A DNA stretch of 33,287 nucleotides, from assembly GCF_004348985.1 (NCBI RefSeq), contig NZ_SMKW01000096.1:1-33287 (forward strand), read 5' to 3'. Positions within the stretch are counted from its first letter, which is position 1. Every line of letters starts with the position of its first letter. The translations under genes were made by a program, and so were the position numbers. Below the pieces are notes generated by a model that was given only the letters and a program-made list of their open reading frames with translations, did not search any database and was not told where the DNA came from. Shown here in pieces: positions 1 to 7,786 of the stretch. This stretch comes from Saccharopolyspora elongata (GTDB taxonomy: Bacteria; Actinomycetota; Actinomycetes; Mycobacteriales; Pseudonocardiaceae).

Positions 1-2
1 CA

Positions 3-98
3 CCCCAACTCGTCGCCCTCGTACGCGCGGGAGCACGCTTCGAAGGCGGCAAACTCGTCGAACGCCCCGACGACCACGCCCCACCCACCGCCGCCTAA
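3..98 (+). CDS. 3' end of an unidentified ORF (partial, runs off the window start)
   Basis: The frame is open from the left edge to a TAA at 96-98 and encodes about 31 residues ending in VERPDDHAPPTAA. The composition is protein-like, with a GARFEGGKLVE stretch. Too little is present to assign a family. It lies directly before transposase debris, so it may itself belong to a mobile or replication gene, but that is a guess. Confidence 0.3.
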   Translation, partial: PQLVALVRAGARFEGGKLVERPDDHAPPTAA

Positions 99-118
99 AC
101 AATCTTGACCCACAGATC

Positions 119-658
119 TTGACTATTTCTCTGTCCGGAGCGCGGCTGTACGTGCTCGCCGTCATCGAGCACACCAGTCGACGGATCCGCATCCTCGGAG
201 CCACCGCGCACCCGACCGCGTCCTGGGTAGCCCAGGCCGCCAAGAACCTCGTCATGGACCTGGAGGACACCGGATGCCGGCCCCGGTTCCTCATCCGGGA
301 CCGGGATGGGAAGTTCCCGGCCCTGTTCGACGCGATCCTCAAGGACGCGGGGATCGAAGTTGTGCTCAGCGGCGTCCAGATGCCGAGAATGAACTCGGTC
401 ATGGAGAGATGGGTACAGACCTGTCGAAACGAGCTCCTGGACCGCACCTTGATCTGGAACCAGCGGCACCTACTTCACGCCCTGCGCGAGTTCGAGCAGT
501 TCTACAACTCCCACCGGCCCCACCAGGGCATCGCGAACGCCCGCCCGCTGTGCCCATTGCCCACGCCGACAGTTGATCCGGAGCAGCTCGTCCGCCTCGA
601 CATACGAAAACACGATCGCCTCGGCGGAATCCTGCACGAGTACGAGCACGCCGCATGA
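119..658 (+). pseudogene. 5'-truncated DDE integrase-core transposase (insertion sequence remnant)
   Basis: The 179 codons cover only the second part of an rve-type integrase core. A second catalytic Asp is seen in FLIRDRDGKF, and the Glu lies about 34 residues on in MNSVMERWV, followed by the FYNSHRPHQG tail typical of actinobacterial integrase-core transposases. The amino-terminal helix-turn-helix and the first catalytic Asp are absent. The frame is entered only through a TTG at 119, and the bases just upstream (around 121-135) read DYFSV in a neighbouring frame, which suggests truncation plus a frameshift. No terminal inverted repeat was recognised. The element is probably inactive and marks a past rearrangement at this end of the island. 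Confidence 0.75.
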
Positions 659-668
659 ACTGCACGGA

Positions 669-899
669 CGGCATTTTCGGCAAGGGCAGGGTTACGCGCC
701 GTTCGGGTTCGGTTACCGCCGTTGCGCCGGCGAGCAGCTCACCACTGCGTTCCTCCAGGAGGTACTGCGCACCGTCTGGAACGGCAGCTTCGAATTCGTC
801 CGGCTCGACGCGAAGCAGCCGAAGAGGATTCCCGTCGGGCCTCGCACCGTCATCGACGACAACATCGGCTTCCAGCGCACGCAGGCGGCAAAACGGGCT
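669..899 (+). pseudogene. Cytochrome P450 C-terminal fragment
   Basis: The frame contains APFGFGYRRCAGEQL, which matches the P450 heme-ligand loop FGxGxRxCxG. The thiolate Cys codon is at 723-725. About 50 further residues follow, ending near PVGPRTVIDDNIGFQR, which resembles a P450 carboxy terminus. The amino-terminal 80-90 percent of a P450 is missing: the transposase remnant ends at 658, immediately upstream. The natural stop also appears lost, because the frame runs on into the reverse-strand pump gene. This is a gene relic with no expected activity. The 3' limit of the homology is approximate. Confidence 0.7.
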
Positions 900-985
900 G
901 ACGTGGACGACGAAACGGGCTCACCGACATGGCAAGAGCCAACCGGCTTCGACTCCTCAAGCGTGTGGCCGCTCATGCCCGGCGT

Positions 986-1534
986 TCAGCTGAATACCAG
1001 CGGTAGCAAAATCGCCGCACCCACGAGCGAGATACCGCTAAACAGGTCGGACCGGATCCGGACAACATTGGCAGCCATACGCCCGAGGCACAACCCAGCC
1101 AATGACATGACCGCTGTCGCGACACCGAAAGTGATCATCGGGATCACAAGAGAAAATCCGGCGAACCCCAGGCTGGCCCCAGCGATAAAATTATCGATAC
1201 TCAGCGACAGCGGCATACCGAAGAGCGTCACCCATGGATGATCTACCTCTTCTGGTTCAGGGCCCCGGAGTGCCCCGGCCAGAAGATACAGCCCATATGC
1301 CCCCACCATGATAGATCCGATGTAATCTGCACCCGAACCGATGAACTCCCCTACATAGTGGCCGATGAATCCTCCTGCCAGGGGAGCAAGTGCATCCCAT
1401 ATACCGAAAATGAGGGCAATCTGCACAGCGCGACGCCAGCCGAAGGGAATGGTACCGATAGCGATCGCCGACCGGAAGTTGTCGATACAGAGACCAAAAG
1501 CCAGCGCTAAAAGCGGGAGAAATTCAAGAGCCAT
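986..1534 (-). CDS. mntP: MntP-family (DUF204) divalent cation efflux pump
   Basis: The product is a 182-aa polytopic membrane protein with about six hydrophobic segments. The two halves carry matching motifs, FGLCIDNFRSA in helix 1 and SLSIDNFIAGASLG in helix 4. The paired intramembrane Asp residues are the hallmark of the MntP manganese exporters. Family members export Mn(II) from the cytoplasm. The ATG at 1534 is chosen because GAGGTGG lies upstream; the longer open frame upstream has no family homology. An Arg directly after the first motif (NFRS) is unusual inside a membrane helix. The gene follows the orphan pqqA and the 100-aa ORF on the same strand. A role in handling the metal of the PQQ enzyme is possible but speculative. 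Confidence 0.8.
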   Translation of the reverse strand: MALEFLPLLALAFGLCIDNFRSAIAIGTIPFGWRRAVQIALIFGIWDALAPLAGGFIGHYVGEFIGSGADYIGSIMVGAYGLYLLAGALRGPEPEEVDHPWVTLFGMPLSLSIDNFIAGASLGFAGFSLVIPMITFGVATAVMSLAGLCLGRMAANVVRIRSDLFSGISLVGAAILLPLVFS

Positions 1535-1725
1535 TTGAAACCACCTCGGAAAATTGTTTACCCTACCCGCGAATTCGCCGGAGACATGTTTCGGCCATTC
1601 CCCGCATCCGCACTGCAGGCTTGCCGGGCACCGGAATGGGTCCTGCGCCGTCGATCTACTCCGCGAAGGCGGCTTTCGGCAAGTGAAACGTTGACGGACT
1701 CGGCCGGCGGTCCACCGGAACTTCG

Positions 1726-2028
1726 CTACGCCGCGAACTCGCGCCACCCGAGAGCAGACCAGTCGCGCAGGGTGCGGTAGCCCTTCATGGTGAGCACTAC
1801 CCCGTGACCTCGTAGGGCGAACAGATGGTGCGTGTCGATGTCGATCAAATCCGCAATCCAGAGATCGCGGAGGGTCTGACGTAGATCATCTGTCATGGGA
1901 CTGGTAATACCCATCACCCAGTCATAGCCGAGTGCAGGCTGGAGGAGCCCGTTATGATAACAGATTTTTCCCTGGCTGACCGCGTCCAGGGCCGCGTAGT
2001 GCGTGGCTGTGGATATTGTGCGGGACAT
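1726..2028 (-). CDS. Hypothetical 100-aa protein, possible winged-helix
   Basis: I do not recognise this family. The protein begins MSRTISTATHYAALDAV and has a compact helix-rich pattern. It ends in a segment (LRDLWIADLIDID, then FALRGHGVVLTMKGYRTL) whose helix, beta-wing and helix arrangement resembles winged helix-turn-helix folds; this is inference only. The ATG at 2028 has GGGGATC a few bases upstream. It lies between the orphan pqqA and the MntP-like pump on the same strand, separated from pqqA by a strong hairpin, so it may be expressed at a lower level than the peptide gene. Confidence 0.5.
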   Translation of the reverse strand: MSRTISTATHYAALDAVSQGKICYHNGLLQPALGYDWVMGITSPMTDDLRQTLRDLWIADLIDIDTHHLFALRGHGVVLTMKGYRTLRDWSALGWREFAA

Positions 2029-2120
2029 TACCGATCCCCTGTTCAGCAGGCCACTCTCTTTGACCTGTTCAAATGTGGAGAGAATGGCGGTGCGACTCCG
2101 CCGAATTCTTTTCCCCGGGT

Positions 2121-2171
2121 GGCGCAAGGCCCCTGCGCCGATCCGATTTCCGGATCCGGGGGCCTTGCGCC
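2121..2171 (-). terminator. Strong hairpin between orphan pqqA and the 100-aa ORF
   Basis: Perfect 13-base arms (2121-2133 and 2159-2171, GGCGCAAGGCCCC and its complement) enclose a second stem, GATCCG/CGGATC at 2140-2145 and 2151-2156. There is no clear T-run on either strand, so this may be a factor-independent terminator of the L-shaped actinobacterial kind or an attenuator or mRNA-stabilising structure behind the short pqqA message. Confidence 0.55.
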
Positions 2172-2255
2172 GCCGCGGGCGTAGTCCCGTCGCAGATATC
2201 CGACACCTGCCGTGACTACGAGAAATAGAGCAACACAGTGCTTCGATCCCGGCCG

Positions 2256-2330
2256 TCAGCCCCGGTAGAAGTAACCGGTGGCCTCGGCACACACCTCGAT
2301 GACCGTGTACTCCGGAGTTTCCCACTTCAT
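2256..2330 (-). CDS. pqqA: PQQ precursor peptide PqqA (orphan copy 1)
   Basis: This 24-codon gene encodes a PqqA precursor. It starts MKWETPEY and carries EVCAEATGYFYR, in which a Glu and a Tyr separated by three residues are the pair cross-linked by PqqE and excised to become PQQ. An AGGAG lies seven bases before the ATG. The peptide differs from the second copy (8703-8777) at six or so positions, but both share the WExPEY and VIEVCAEA cores. No biosynthetic genes follow on this strand; the next genes are an unknown ORF and an MntP-like pump. The gene may boost precursor supply or may be a relic of a second operon. Confidence 0.88.
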   Translation of the reverse strand: MKWETPEYTVIEVCAEATGYFYRG

Positions 2331-2393
2331 ACTTTTACTCCTAGTGTTGACTGCGCCCGATGAGCGGGCAGCACCCGGACAACGTGACCCACT

Positions 2394-2421
2394 GAATTTC
2401 GAGAGCGAAACCTCGAAATTC
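2394..2421 (-). promoter_or_regulatory. Inverted repeat upstream of orphan pqqA (candidate operator)
   Basis: Perfect 10-base arms GAATTTCGAG and CTCGAAATTC are separated by eight bases, about 64 bases upstream of the pqqA start. The spacing and AT-rich arms fit a dimeric repressor or activator site better than a terminator. No copy of this sequence was noticed in front of the main pqq operon. Confidence 0.45.
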
Positions 2422-2792
2422 GGCGTTCGCAACAGAGTATCTTCGATGTTTCAGGCTGCTGCAATAGAGATCGAACCAGTGGCCGGGGATCGGTGCCGAA
2501 CGGCGCCTGTGCGGCCACGAGTGGAACCGCGGGTGTCCTTGTGGACTACTCGAACGCGGAAGGCGATTCTCGACGATACATTACCGAGGCGCTCTCGACA
2601 GCCCTCGAGGGCATGCCACTGATGCGCGCCGACGAGTTCCTGCGGGGCAGGGCAGATGCGTGCGGAAAGCCTTCGTGGCTGCCCGGGAGCGCAGCACCCG
2701 TACGCCCCGGCGACAACGCCACAGGCGCATGCAACGCCGCAGACTTCCATCCGACGAGTCGAGAGACAGACACGATCAACCGACTTACATCC
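2422..2792. other. Non-coding stretch upstream of orphan pqqA
   Basis: No gene was recognised on either strand. Open frames exist, but they lack ribosome sites and family similarity. The stretch presumably holds the promoter for the minus-strand pqqA and the decayed 3' flank of the stress-protein fragment. Confidence 0.4.
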
Positions 2793-3068
2793 TCAACGTT
2801 CAGAATTCACGCGCACTCTCATAGGAAGAATCGCTCTGCGAGGCACGGGTATCCATTCTGGTACGACAACGACCGGGCAAGGGCCTGCCCGGCGCAGCGC
2901 CGGCTCACCGAGCCCTGCAACTTCGTAAAAGACGCTGTACCCACGGTCGCCCAGTACCAGCAACTCCGCTTCCTCAGCGGCTTCCAGCAACACCTGCGTC
3001 GGACGACCGCAGCGCACCTCGCGCAAGATCTCCACCTCTGTGGCGGTCTCGCGCTCGACCTGGTCCAC
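2793..3068 (-). pseudogene. Universal stress protein (UspA domain), amino-terminally truncated
   Basis: The frame encodes the second half of a Usp domain: a long helix (VDQVERETATEVEI), then the strand and nucleotide loop in LLVLGDRGYSVFYEVAGLGE, and the closing CPVVVVPE strand. Usp domains are about 140-150 residues; here only about 90-100 remain, and the beta-1 strand with its DGS motif is missing. The frame has a stop just upstream, overlapping the end of the M1 peptidase gene. Only a GTG at 3068 could start it. It is probably a deletion remnant fused behind the pqq operon. Confidence 0.6.
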
Positions 3069-3099
3069 GGTCCTGTCGAGGTCGAGGCGCGCATTCTCC

Positions 3100-5691
3100 T
3101 CAGCCGCTCGTACGTTCCGCTGTCAAGGCCACGGAGCTTCCAACCTGCCTCGCTCTCTGCGCCGCGTCGCACGCCCGCGCTGCCCGCATCATGACCAGTT
3201 CCGTTCGCTCCTCCCTGAGGACCCTGAGCACATCTCCAGGGAGCCGCTTGTTCGCCAGCACGTCTTCCGTATCCGCCAGTACGCGTTGCTCGACGTGGGT
3301 GAAGCGGGGATAAAGTGCACGAGCGAACGCCAGCACGAACTCGGGCTCGGCAGCTCCGGCCATACTCTCCAACGCACGCAAGTAGCGTTTCGCGTACGGA
3401 GTGAGCAACTCCTCCTGCCCCGGTTGTCGCAGCCCTGCCATGATGGCTTGCCGTTGCGCGAGCGAGTAATCGTCGGTGAACACCAGGGCCCACGCTTGCT
3501 CCTTGGCGGCGCGGGTCGGACGTGCGGCCTGTGCCATCAAGGCGTGCCGGCGACCGCTGTCTCCAGCGTCAGCGTCCATCGCGATGCCGAGAAGTCCGTC
3601 GATTTCGAAACCGGTCGACGCGAGGCGAAGCAATGCGCGCCAGCGCAGGTCTCGATCCACTACCAGTCCCGGCCAGGGAGACCGCCCGCACACCATTTCG
3701 CTCAGCAGGCTGTGGTCGTCGGCCTGGACGACCCCTACGAGGGTGCGGGCCAGTACCACCTGGCGGTCGCTACCCTGGGCGGCGCCGGCCAAGTGATCAC
3801 GCACTCGGCGTGCCAGGACTTCGAGCATCCGGCTGGTGCTGGATGGATCCCCGTAGACCCGCGTCGCCTGCACAGCTCGCTCCAAGAGCGCTTCCAGGAC
3901 GCCGACATCGCTCTCCACCACTCCATGCGTGAGAACGGCCGATGCGAAACTCCGAGCGGGCAACCGCGCGTCGAGGACGTCGTCCCACAATGCTCCCCAG
4001 ACGACTGCCTGTGCTCTCCGATCGTCCAGTGCGGACAGCCTGCGCAAGGCTGTTTGCCGAGATCGGGGATCCAGCCTGACTTTGACGTGGCTCACCGCAT
4101 CGTCGTTGGGCACCAGCAGGTCCGGGCTTCGGCTGCCGAACGCGTCCAGTTTTCCTTCGGAGCTACGCGGACTGAGCGGCACGTGCGCCCGTTGCCGCAG
4201 CACCAGGCCGGCATCGCAGTCGTCGAACGCGCCGACCCGCAGGTGCAAGTGGCGTGGCCGCACCTCGGGATCGGGAAGCTGCACCACCCAATCGCCCTTC
4301 GGAAGGCGAGACACCTCGACCGTGTTCACCCCACGGCGCAAAAGCCACTCGTCCACCCAGCGATCCACATCCGAGTCCGACACGCGCCGAAGCGCCGCCA
4401 CGAAATCATCGAGGCTGGCATTTCCCCACGCGTGCGTCCGCAGGTATGTCCGTACGCCCGAGACAAAGGAGTCCCAGCCCATGCGCACCGCGAGCTCGTG
4501 GAGTACGGCCGCCCCTCTCCGGTAGACGATCGGCCCGAAGTTCGTCCGCGCGGCATCGGTATCGGCGGTCTCGACCCTGATCGCGTGGCTGGTCGGCAAC
4601 TGGTCGGCATGTCGAGCCACCGGCAGGTTGTGGTGCGCGAACGCCGTCCAACCTTCCCCGTACCGCGTCACCTCGGGCTGTGCGACGACCGCCATCATCG
4701 TCGCGAAGCTCTCGTTCAGCCACAGATCGTCCCACCAGCTCATCGTCACGTAGTCGCCGAACCACATGTGCGCCATCTCGTGCAACAGCAGCTCGGCTCG
4801 TCGTCGCCGCTGATCCTCGGTGACCCGATGCCGGAACACGAACCGCTCGTTGAGCGTCACGCAGCCCGGATGCTCCATTCCGCCGAATACGTACTCGGGC
4901 GCGAAGACGTGGTCGTACTTGGTGAACGGGTACGGAAGGTCGAACAGCTGGCTGTAGAAGTCGAGGCCGCGGCTGATCACGCCGAACAACTCGTGCGCAT
5001 CGTCGGTGAGGTCTTCGAGGAGCGACTTCCGCGCGTACAGCGCCAGCGGCACTCCGCGGTGGCTGGAACGCAGCCGGTGGAATGGGCCGGCGGCGAAGGC
5101 CACCAGGTACGGCGGCAGCGGTGGCGTGCTCCGGAAGCGCCAAGTCGAGCGCTTGCCGCCCGCAGGCGCCGGCTCCTCGCCAGGATCGGTGTTGGCGACC
5201 ACCACCCACTGATCATCAGCCGTAACGGTCAGATCGACCGTTGCCTTCAGGTCCGGCTGATCGAAGCAGGCGAACACCTTGTGCGCCGCGAAGGGCTCGA
5301 ACTTGGTGTGCAGGTAGACTTGTTCGTCGAGGGGGTCGCGGAAACGATGCAGCCCTTCCCCCGTGCGCGAGTACGAACCGGAACCGGACACACGGACCGT
5401 GTTCTCACCTGGTCTCACGTCCAGCCGAATACGCGTCCCGTCCTGCGCGCCGGGCCCCAGTTCCCGGCCATTGCACTCGACCGACTCGGCCTTCCCCGCG
5501 AAGTCGAGAAAGACGATCGCGTCCCCAGAACGGGCCTGGAAGCGGACCACGGTGGTCGTCGCGAACTCCTGCTCACCTGTGGTCAAGTCGAGGTCGACCG
5601 CGTAGCGGACGTCGCTGACCTCAGCCGAGCGCGCTGCCGCCTCGTCCTGCGTCAGATTGCTCCTGCGCGCGGCACGGACTTCGAGCGACAT
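3100..5691 (-). CDS. M1-family zinc aminopeptidase, last gene of the pqq operon
   Basis: This 863-aa protein has the full PepN architecture. An amino-terminal beta domain comes first. The exopeptidase motif follows as GGMEH near 270-274 (GAMEN in the family), then HEMAHMW with zinc ligands His304 and His308, Glu305 as catalytic base, and the third ligand in NESFA at Glu327. A long helical carboxy-terminal domain completes it. Its length matches actinobacterial PepN, and there is no signal peptide, so it should be cytoplasmic. The ATG lies three bases past the pqqE stop with GAGGAGG upstream, so it is co-translated with the pqq genes. PQQ maturation needs a protease to release the cross-linked Glu-Tyr from PqqA, usually the M16 enzyme PqqF. 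By position this enzyme is the candidate substitute (inference). A housekeeping role is the alternative. Confidence 0.9.
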   Translation of the reverse strand: MSLEVRAARRSNLTQDEAAARSAEVSDVRYAVDLDLTTGEQEFATTTVVRFQARSGDAIVFLDFAGKAESVECNGRELGPGAQDGTRIRLDVRPGENTVRVSGSGSYSRTGEGLHRFRDPLDEQVYLHTKFEPFAAHKVFACFDQPDLKATVDLTVTADDQWVVVANTDPGEEPAPAGGKRSTWRFRSTPPLPPYLVAFAAGPFHRLRSSHRGVPLALYARKSLLEDLTDDAHELFGVISRGLDFYSQLFDLPYPFTKYDHVFAPEYVFGGMEHPGCVTLNERFVFRHRVTEDQRRRRAELLLHEMAHMWFGDYVTMSWWDDLWLNESFATMMAVVAQPEVTRYGEGWTAFAHHNLPVARHADQLPTSHAIRVETADTDAARTNFGPIVYRRGAAVLHELAVRMGWDSFVSGVRTYLRTHAWGNASLDDFVAALRRVSDSDVDRWVDEWLLRRGVNTVEVSRLPKGDWVVQLPDPEVRPRHLHLRVGAFDDCDAGLVLRQRAHVPLSPRSSEGKLDAFGSRSPDLLVPNDDAVSHVKVRLDPRSRQTALRRLSALDDRRAQAVVWGALWDDVLDARLPARSFASAVLTHGVVESDVGVLEALLERAVQATRVYGDPSSTSRMLEVLARRVRDHLAGAAQGSDRQVVLARTLVGVVQADDHSLLSEMVCGRSPWPGLVVDRDLRWRALLRLASTGFEIDGLLGIAMDADAGDSGRRHALMAQAARPTRAAKEQAWALVFTDDYSLAQRQAIMAGLRQPGQEELLTPYAKRYLRALESMAGAAEPEFVLAFARALYPRFTHVEQRVLADTEDVLANKRLPGDVLRVLREERTELVMMRAARACDAAQRARQVGSSVALTAERTSG

Positions 5692-5694
5692 CGG

Positions 5695-6819
5695 TCATCG
5701 CCTCCTCGCCGACGCGGGTGGACGACGGTAAACCAGGTTCGCTCGGGCCGTTTCGCCTTCGGCTGCGGCATTGTCCTGATCGGCACGAACGAGCGCGTCC
5801 TGCACCAGGTGGTGGTCGGGCGAGTGGACGCAAACCGGGTCGGTGCGTCCCGGATCGCCGGTCAAGGCGAAGGCCTGGCACCGGCACCCACCGAAATCCG
5901 TCTCCTTGCGGGGACAGCTGCGGCACGGATCTGGCATCCACTCCGTGCCCCGGAAAGCCTGGAACGCAGCGGACTTCGACCAGATCCACGCCATGTCGTG
6001 GTCGTGGACCGACGGGAAGTTCATCGCGGTCATGTCCGCGGCCACCGGACACGGGTACACCATGCCGTCCGGGGCGACGGTCAGGGCGGTCTGCGCCCAT
6101 CCGCCCATGCACGGCTTCGGGTAGGGCTCGTAGTAGTCCGGGAGGATCCAGAGGAGTTCCATGCGCCCCGCCAACTCGGCCTTCCGGCGTTCGTACACGC
6201 CTACGGCCTCCTCCAACTGGGCCTTGCTGGGGAGCAGCAGATCGCGGTTGCGAAGAGCCCAGCCGTAGTACTGGGTGTTGGCGAGCTCCAGCCGTTCGGC
6301 GCCCCACGACGCGCAGACGTCGATGATCGCGTCCAGGCGATGCAGGTTCAGCCGATGCAGGACCACGTTCATGTTCAACGGCAGCCCCGCCTCGCGGATG
6401 ATGTGCGCAGCGTCCCGCTTCTTGTCGAACCGCTTGCTCGCTGCGACCAGTTCCGTCGACTCGGCCGCGTCGCCCTGAATGCTCAGCTGGGCGCTGTTGA
6501 GCCCTGCCGACACGAGCGATCTCGCACGGCTCTCCGTGAGCCCCAGACCGCTGGTGATCAGGTTGGTGTACAGATCACAACGGCGCGCCTCGGCGACGAG
6601 CATCTCCAGATCACCGCGGACGAGGGGCTCACCGCCCGAGAAATGCACCTGAACCACACCGAGCCCGGCTGCCTCGCGTATCACCCGCCGCCAGTCGTCG
6701 GTGCCGAGCTCGTCCTGACGATCGAGCAGTGCCAACGGGTTCGAGCAGTAGACGCAGTGCAACGGACACTGGTGAGTGACCTCGGCCAGCAGGCCGTACG
6801 GCTGCGGTACACCGTTCAT
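5695..6819 (-). CDS. pqqE: PqqE, radical SAM PqqA Glu-Tyr cross-linking enzyme
   Basis: The 374-aa protein has the radical-SAM cluster motif CPLHCVYC (Cys18, Cys22, Cys25) followed by a GGEP box. The SPASM region has CMGGW and ends with CRSCPRKETDFGGCRCQAF and a final Cys, the PqqE-type auxiliary iron-sulfur ligands. PqqE forms the carbon-carbon bond between Glu and Tyr of PqqA held by PqqD, the first step of PQQ synthesis. The ATG at 6819 overlaps the pqqD stop in an ATGA arrangement, giving the usual length of about 370-390 residues. A longer upstream frame is open but has no family homology. Confidence 0.96.
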   Translation of the reverse strand: MNGVPQPYGLLAEVTHQCPLHCVYCSNPLALLDRQDELGTDDWRRVIREAAGLGVVQVHFSGGEPLVRGDLEMLVAEARRCDLYTNLITSGLGLTESRARSLVSAGLNSAQLSIQGDAAESTELVAASKRFDKKRDAAHIIREAGLPLNMNVVLHRLNLHRLDAIIDVCASWGAERLELANTQYYGWALRNRDLLLPSKAQLEEAVGVYERRKAELAGRMELLWILPDYYEPYPKPCMGGWAQTALTVAPDGMVYPCPVAADMTAMNFPSVHDHDMAWIWSKSAAFQAFRGTEWMPDPCRSCPRKETDFGGCRCQAFALTGDPGRTDPVCVHSPDHHLVQDALVRADQDNAAAEGETARANLVYRRPPASARRR

Positions 6820-7094
6820 GCGATCACCACCCAACCCCATCCGTGCGCATCCTGGAGGAACTCCACGACGTCGTTCGTGAGACCGGTGGCCTCGAAATCG
6901 TGCTCCAACTGGGCCACCACCTGCCACACGGTCCGGCTTCCGTCGCACAACCGCAAAATCGCCGCCCCGGACGCGTTCAGGCGCACGACCCTCTCCGGCA
7001 ACAGGAGCAACTCGGCGTCCCGTACGCTGTCGTGCTTAAGCATCGCCTTGGTCACCAGCCGAGGCGTGGCCGTCAGATCAGTTTCGTCCATCAT
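6816..7094 (-). CDS. pqqD: PqqD, PqqA-binding peptide chaperone
   Basis: The 92-aa protein starts MMDETDLTATPRLV and has the RRE-like winged-helix pattern of PqqD: a strand with ELLLLPERVVRLNASGAAIL, a helix with SRTVWQVVAQL, and a carboxy-terminal VVEFLQD helix. PqqD binds the PqqA leader and delivers it to PqqE. The start overlaps the pqqC stop (ATGA), and its own stop overlaps the pqqE start. An alternative ATG one codon later cannot be excluded. Confidence 0.95.
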   Translation of the reverse strand: MMDETDLTATPRLVTKAMLKHDSVRDAELLLLPERVVRLNASGAAILRLCDGSRTVWQVVAQLEHDFEATGLTNDVVEFLQDAHGWGWVVIA

Positions 7095-7786
7095 GAACTC
7101 TTGCTGTAGGCGAGTTGCACGGCGTCCAGCAGGCTCCAGAGGACATCGCACTTGAACTCCAGCGCCCGTACGCACGCGTCCTGCTGCTCCCTGGACTTCG
7201 CGTGGTTGATCACCAGGTCGAGCAGATGCTCGATGTCCTTGGGCTGCTGGGTGAGCCGGGACCGGAAGTACTCCAGGCCTTCCGCGGCGATCCACGGGTA
7301 GTGCTGCTGGAGGTCGGCGATCCGCCGGCTGAGCAGACCAGGGGCGAACAACTCGGTCATGGCCGACGCCACGGCCACCAGCCACGGCTTCCGACGGCAG
7401 AAATCCACGTAGGCGTCCACGGCGAACCGCACTCCGGGTAGCACCGTGCCGCTGTCGAACAGCTCTTGGCGGGTCAAGCCGACGGCTTCACCGAGGCGGA
7501 CCCACTTCTCGATCCCGCCTTCGTCCCCCATGCGGCCGTCGTGATCGATGATGCGCTGAATCCACTGACGCCGATCGTGCCGACTGGGGAGCTTGGTCAG
7601 GATGAACGCGTCCTTCACCGGCAGGTTCACCTGGTAGTAGAAGCGGTTTCGCACCCATCCGCGGAACTCCTCCTCGGTGAGCACGCCCGCGTGCATCCGC
7701 TCGTTGAACGGGTGCAAGTGGTGGTACCGCTGTTCTCCGATCGACCGCAGCCGCGCTTCGAACTCCTCGGCAGACCAAGCTTTCAC
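7091..7786 (-). CDS. pqqC: PqqC, pyrroloquinoline-quinone synthase
   Basis: The product is 231 aa, all-helical, of the heme-oxygenase-like fold. The amino-terminal motif has HHLHPFNERMHAG, then NRFYYQVNLPVKDA and IIDHDGR, all typical of PqqC. The carboxy-terminal helices include FKCDVLWSLLDAVQ. PqqC performs the last step, ring closure and eight-electron oxidation of AHQQ to PQQ with oxygen. The GTG at 7786 overlaps the pqqB stop by four bases (GTGA) and has GGAGGTGGAG just upstream, which decides the start. It is stand-alone, not fused to PqqD as in some methylobacteria. Confidence 0.95.
   Translation of the reverse strand: MKAWSAEEFEARLRSIGEQRYHHLHPFNERMHAGVLTEEEFRGWVRNRFYYQVNLPVKDAFILTKLPSRHDRRQWIQRIIDHDGRMGDEGGIEKWVRLGEAVGLTRQELFDSGTVLPGVRFAVDAYVDFCRRKPWLVAVASAMTELFAPGLLSRRIADLQQHYPWIAAEGLEYFRSRLTQQPKDIEHLLDLVINHAKSREQQDACVRALEFKCDVLWSLLDAVQLAYSKSS

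Noticed and set aside
2493..3194. Plus-strand open frame upstream of the M1 peptidase end
   Set aside because: It crosses the Usp remnant and the peptidase 3' end on the opposite strand, with no recognisable domain.
3040..7155. A very long plus-strand open frame (over 1300 codons)
   Set aside because: It is antisense to pqqD, pqqE and the M1 peptidase, whose motifs are unmistakable. Long antisense frames are common in GC-rich DNA, and this one shows no domain.
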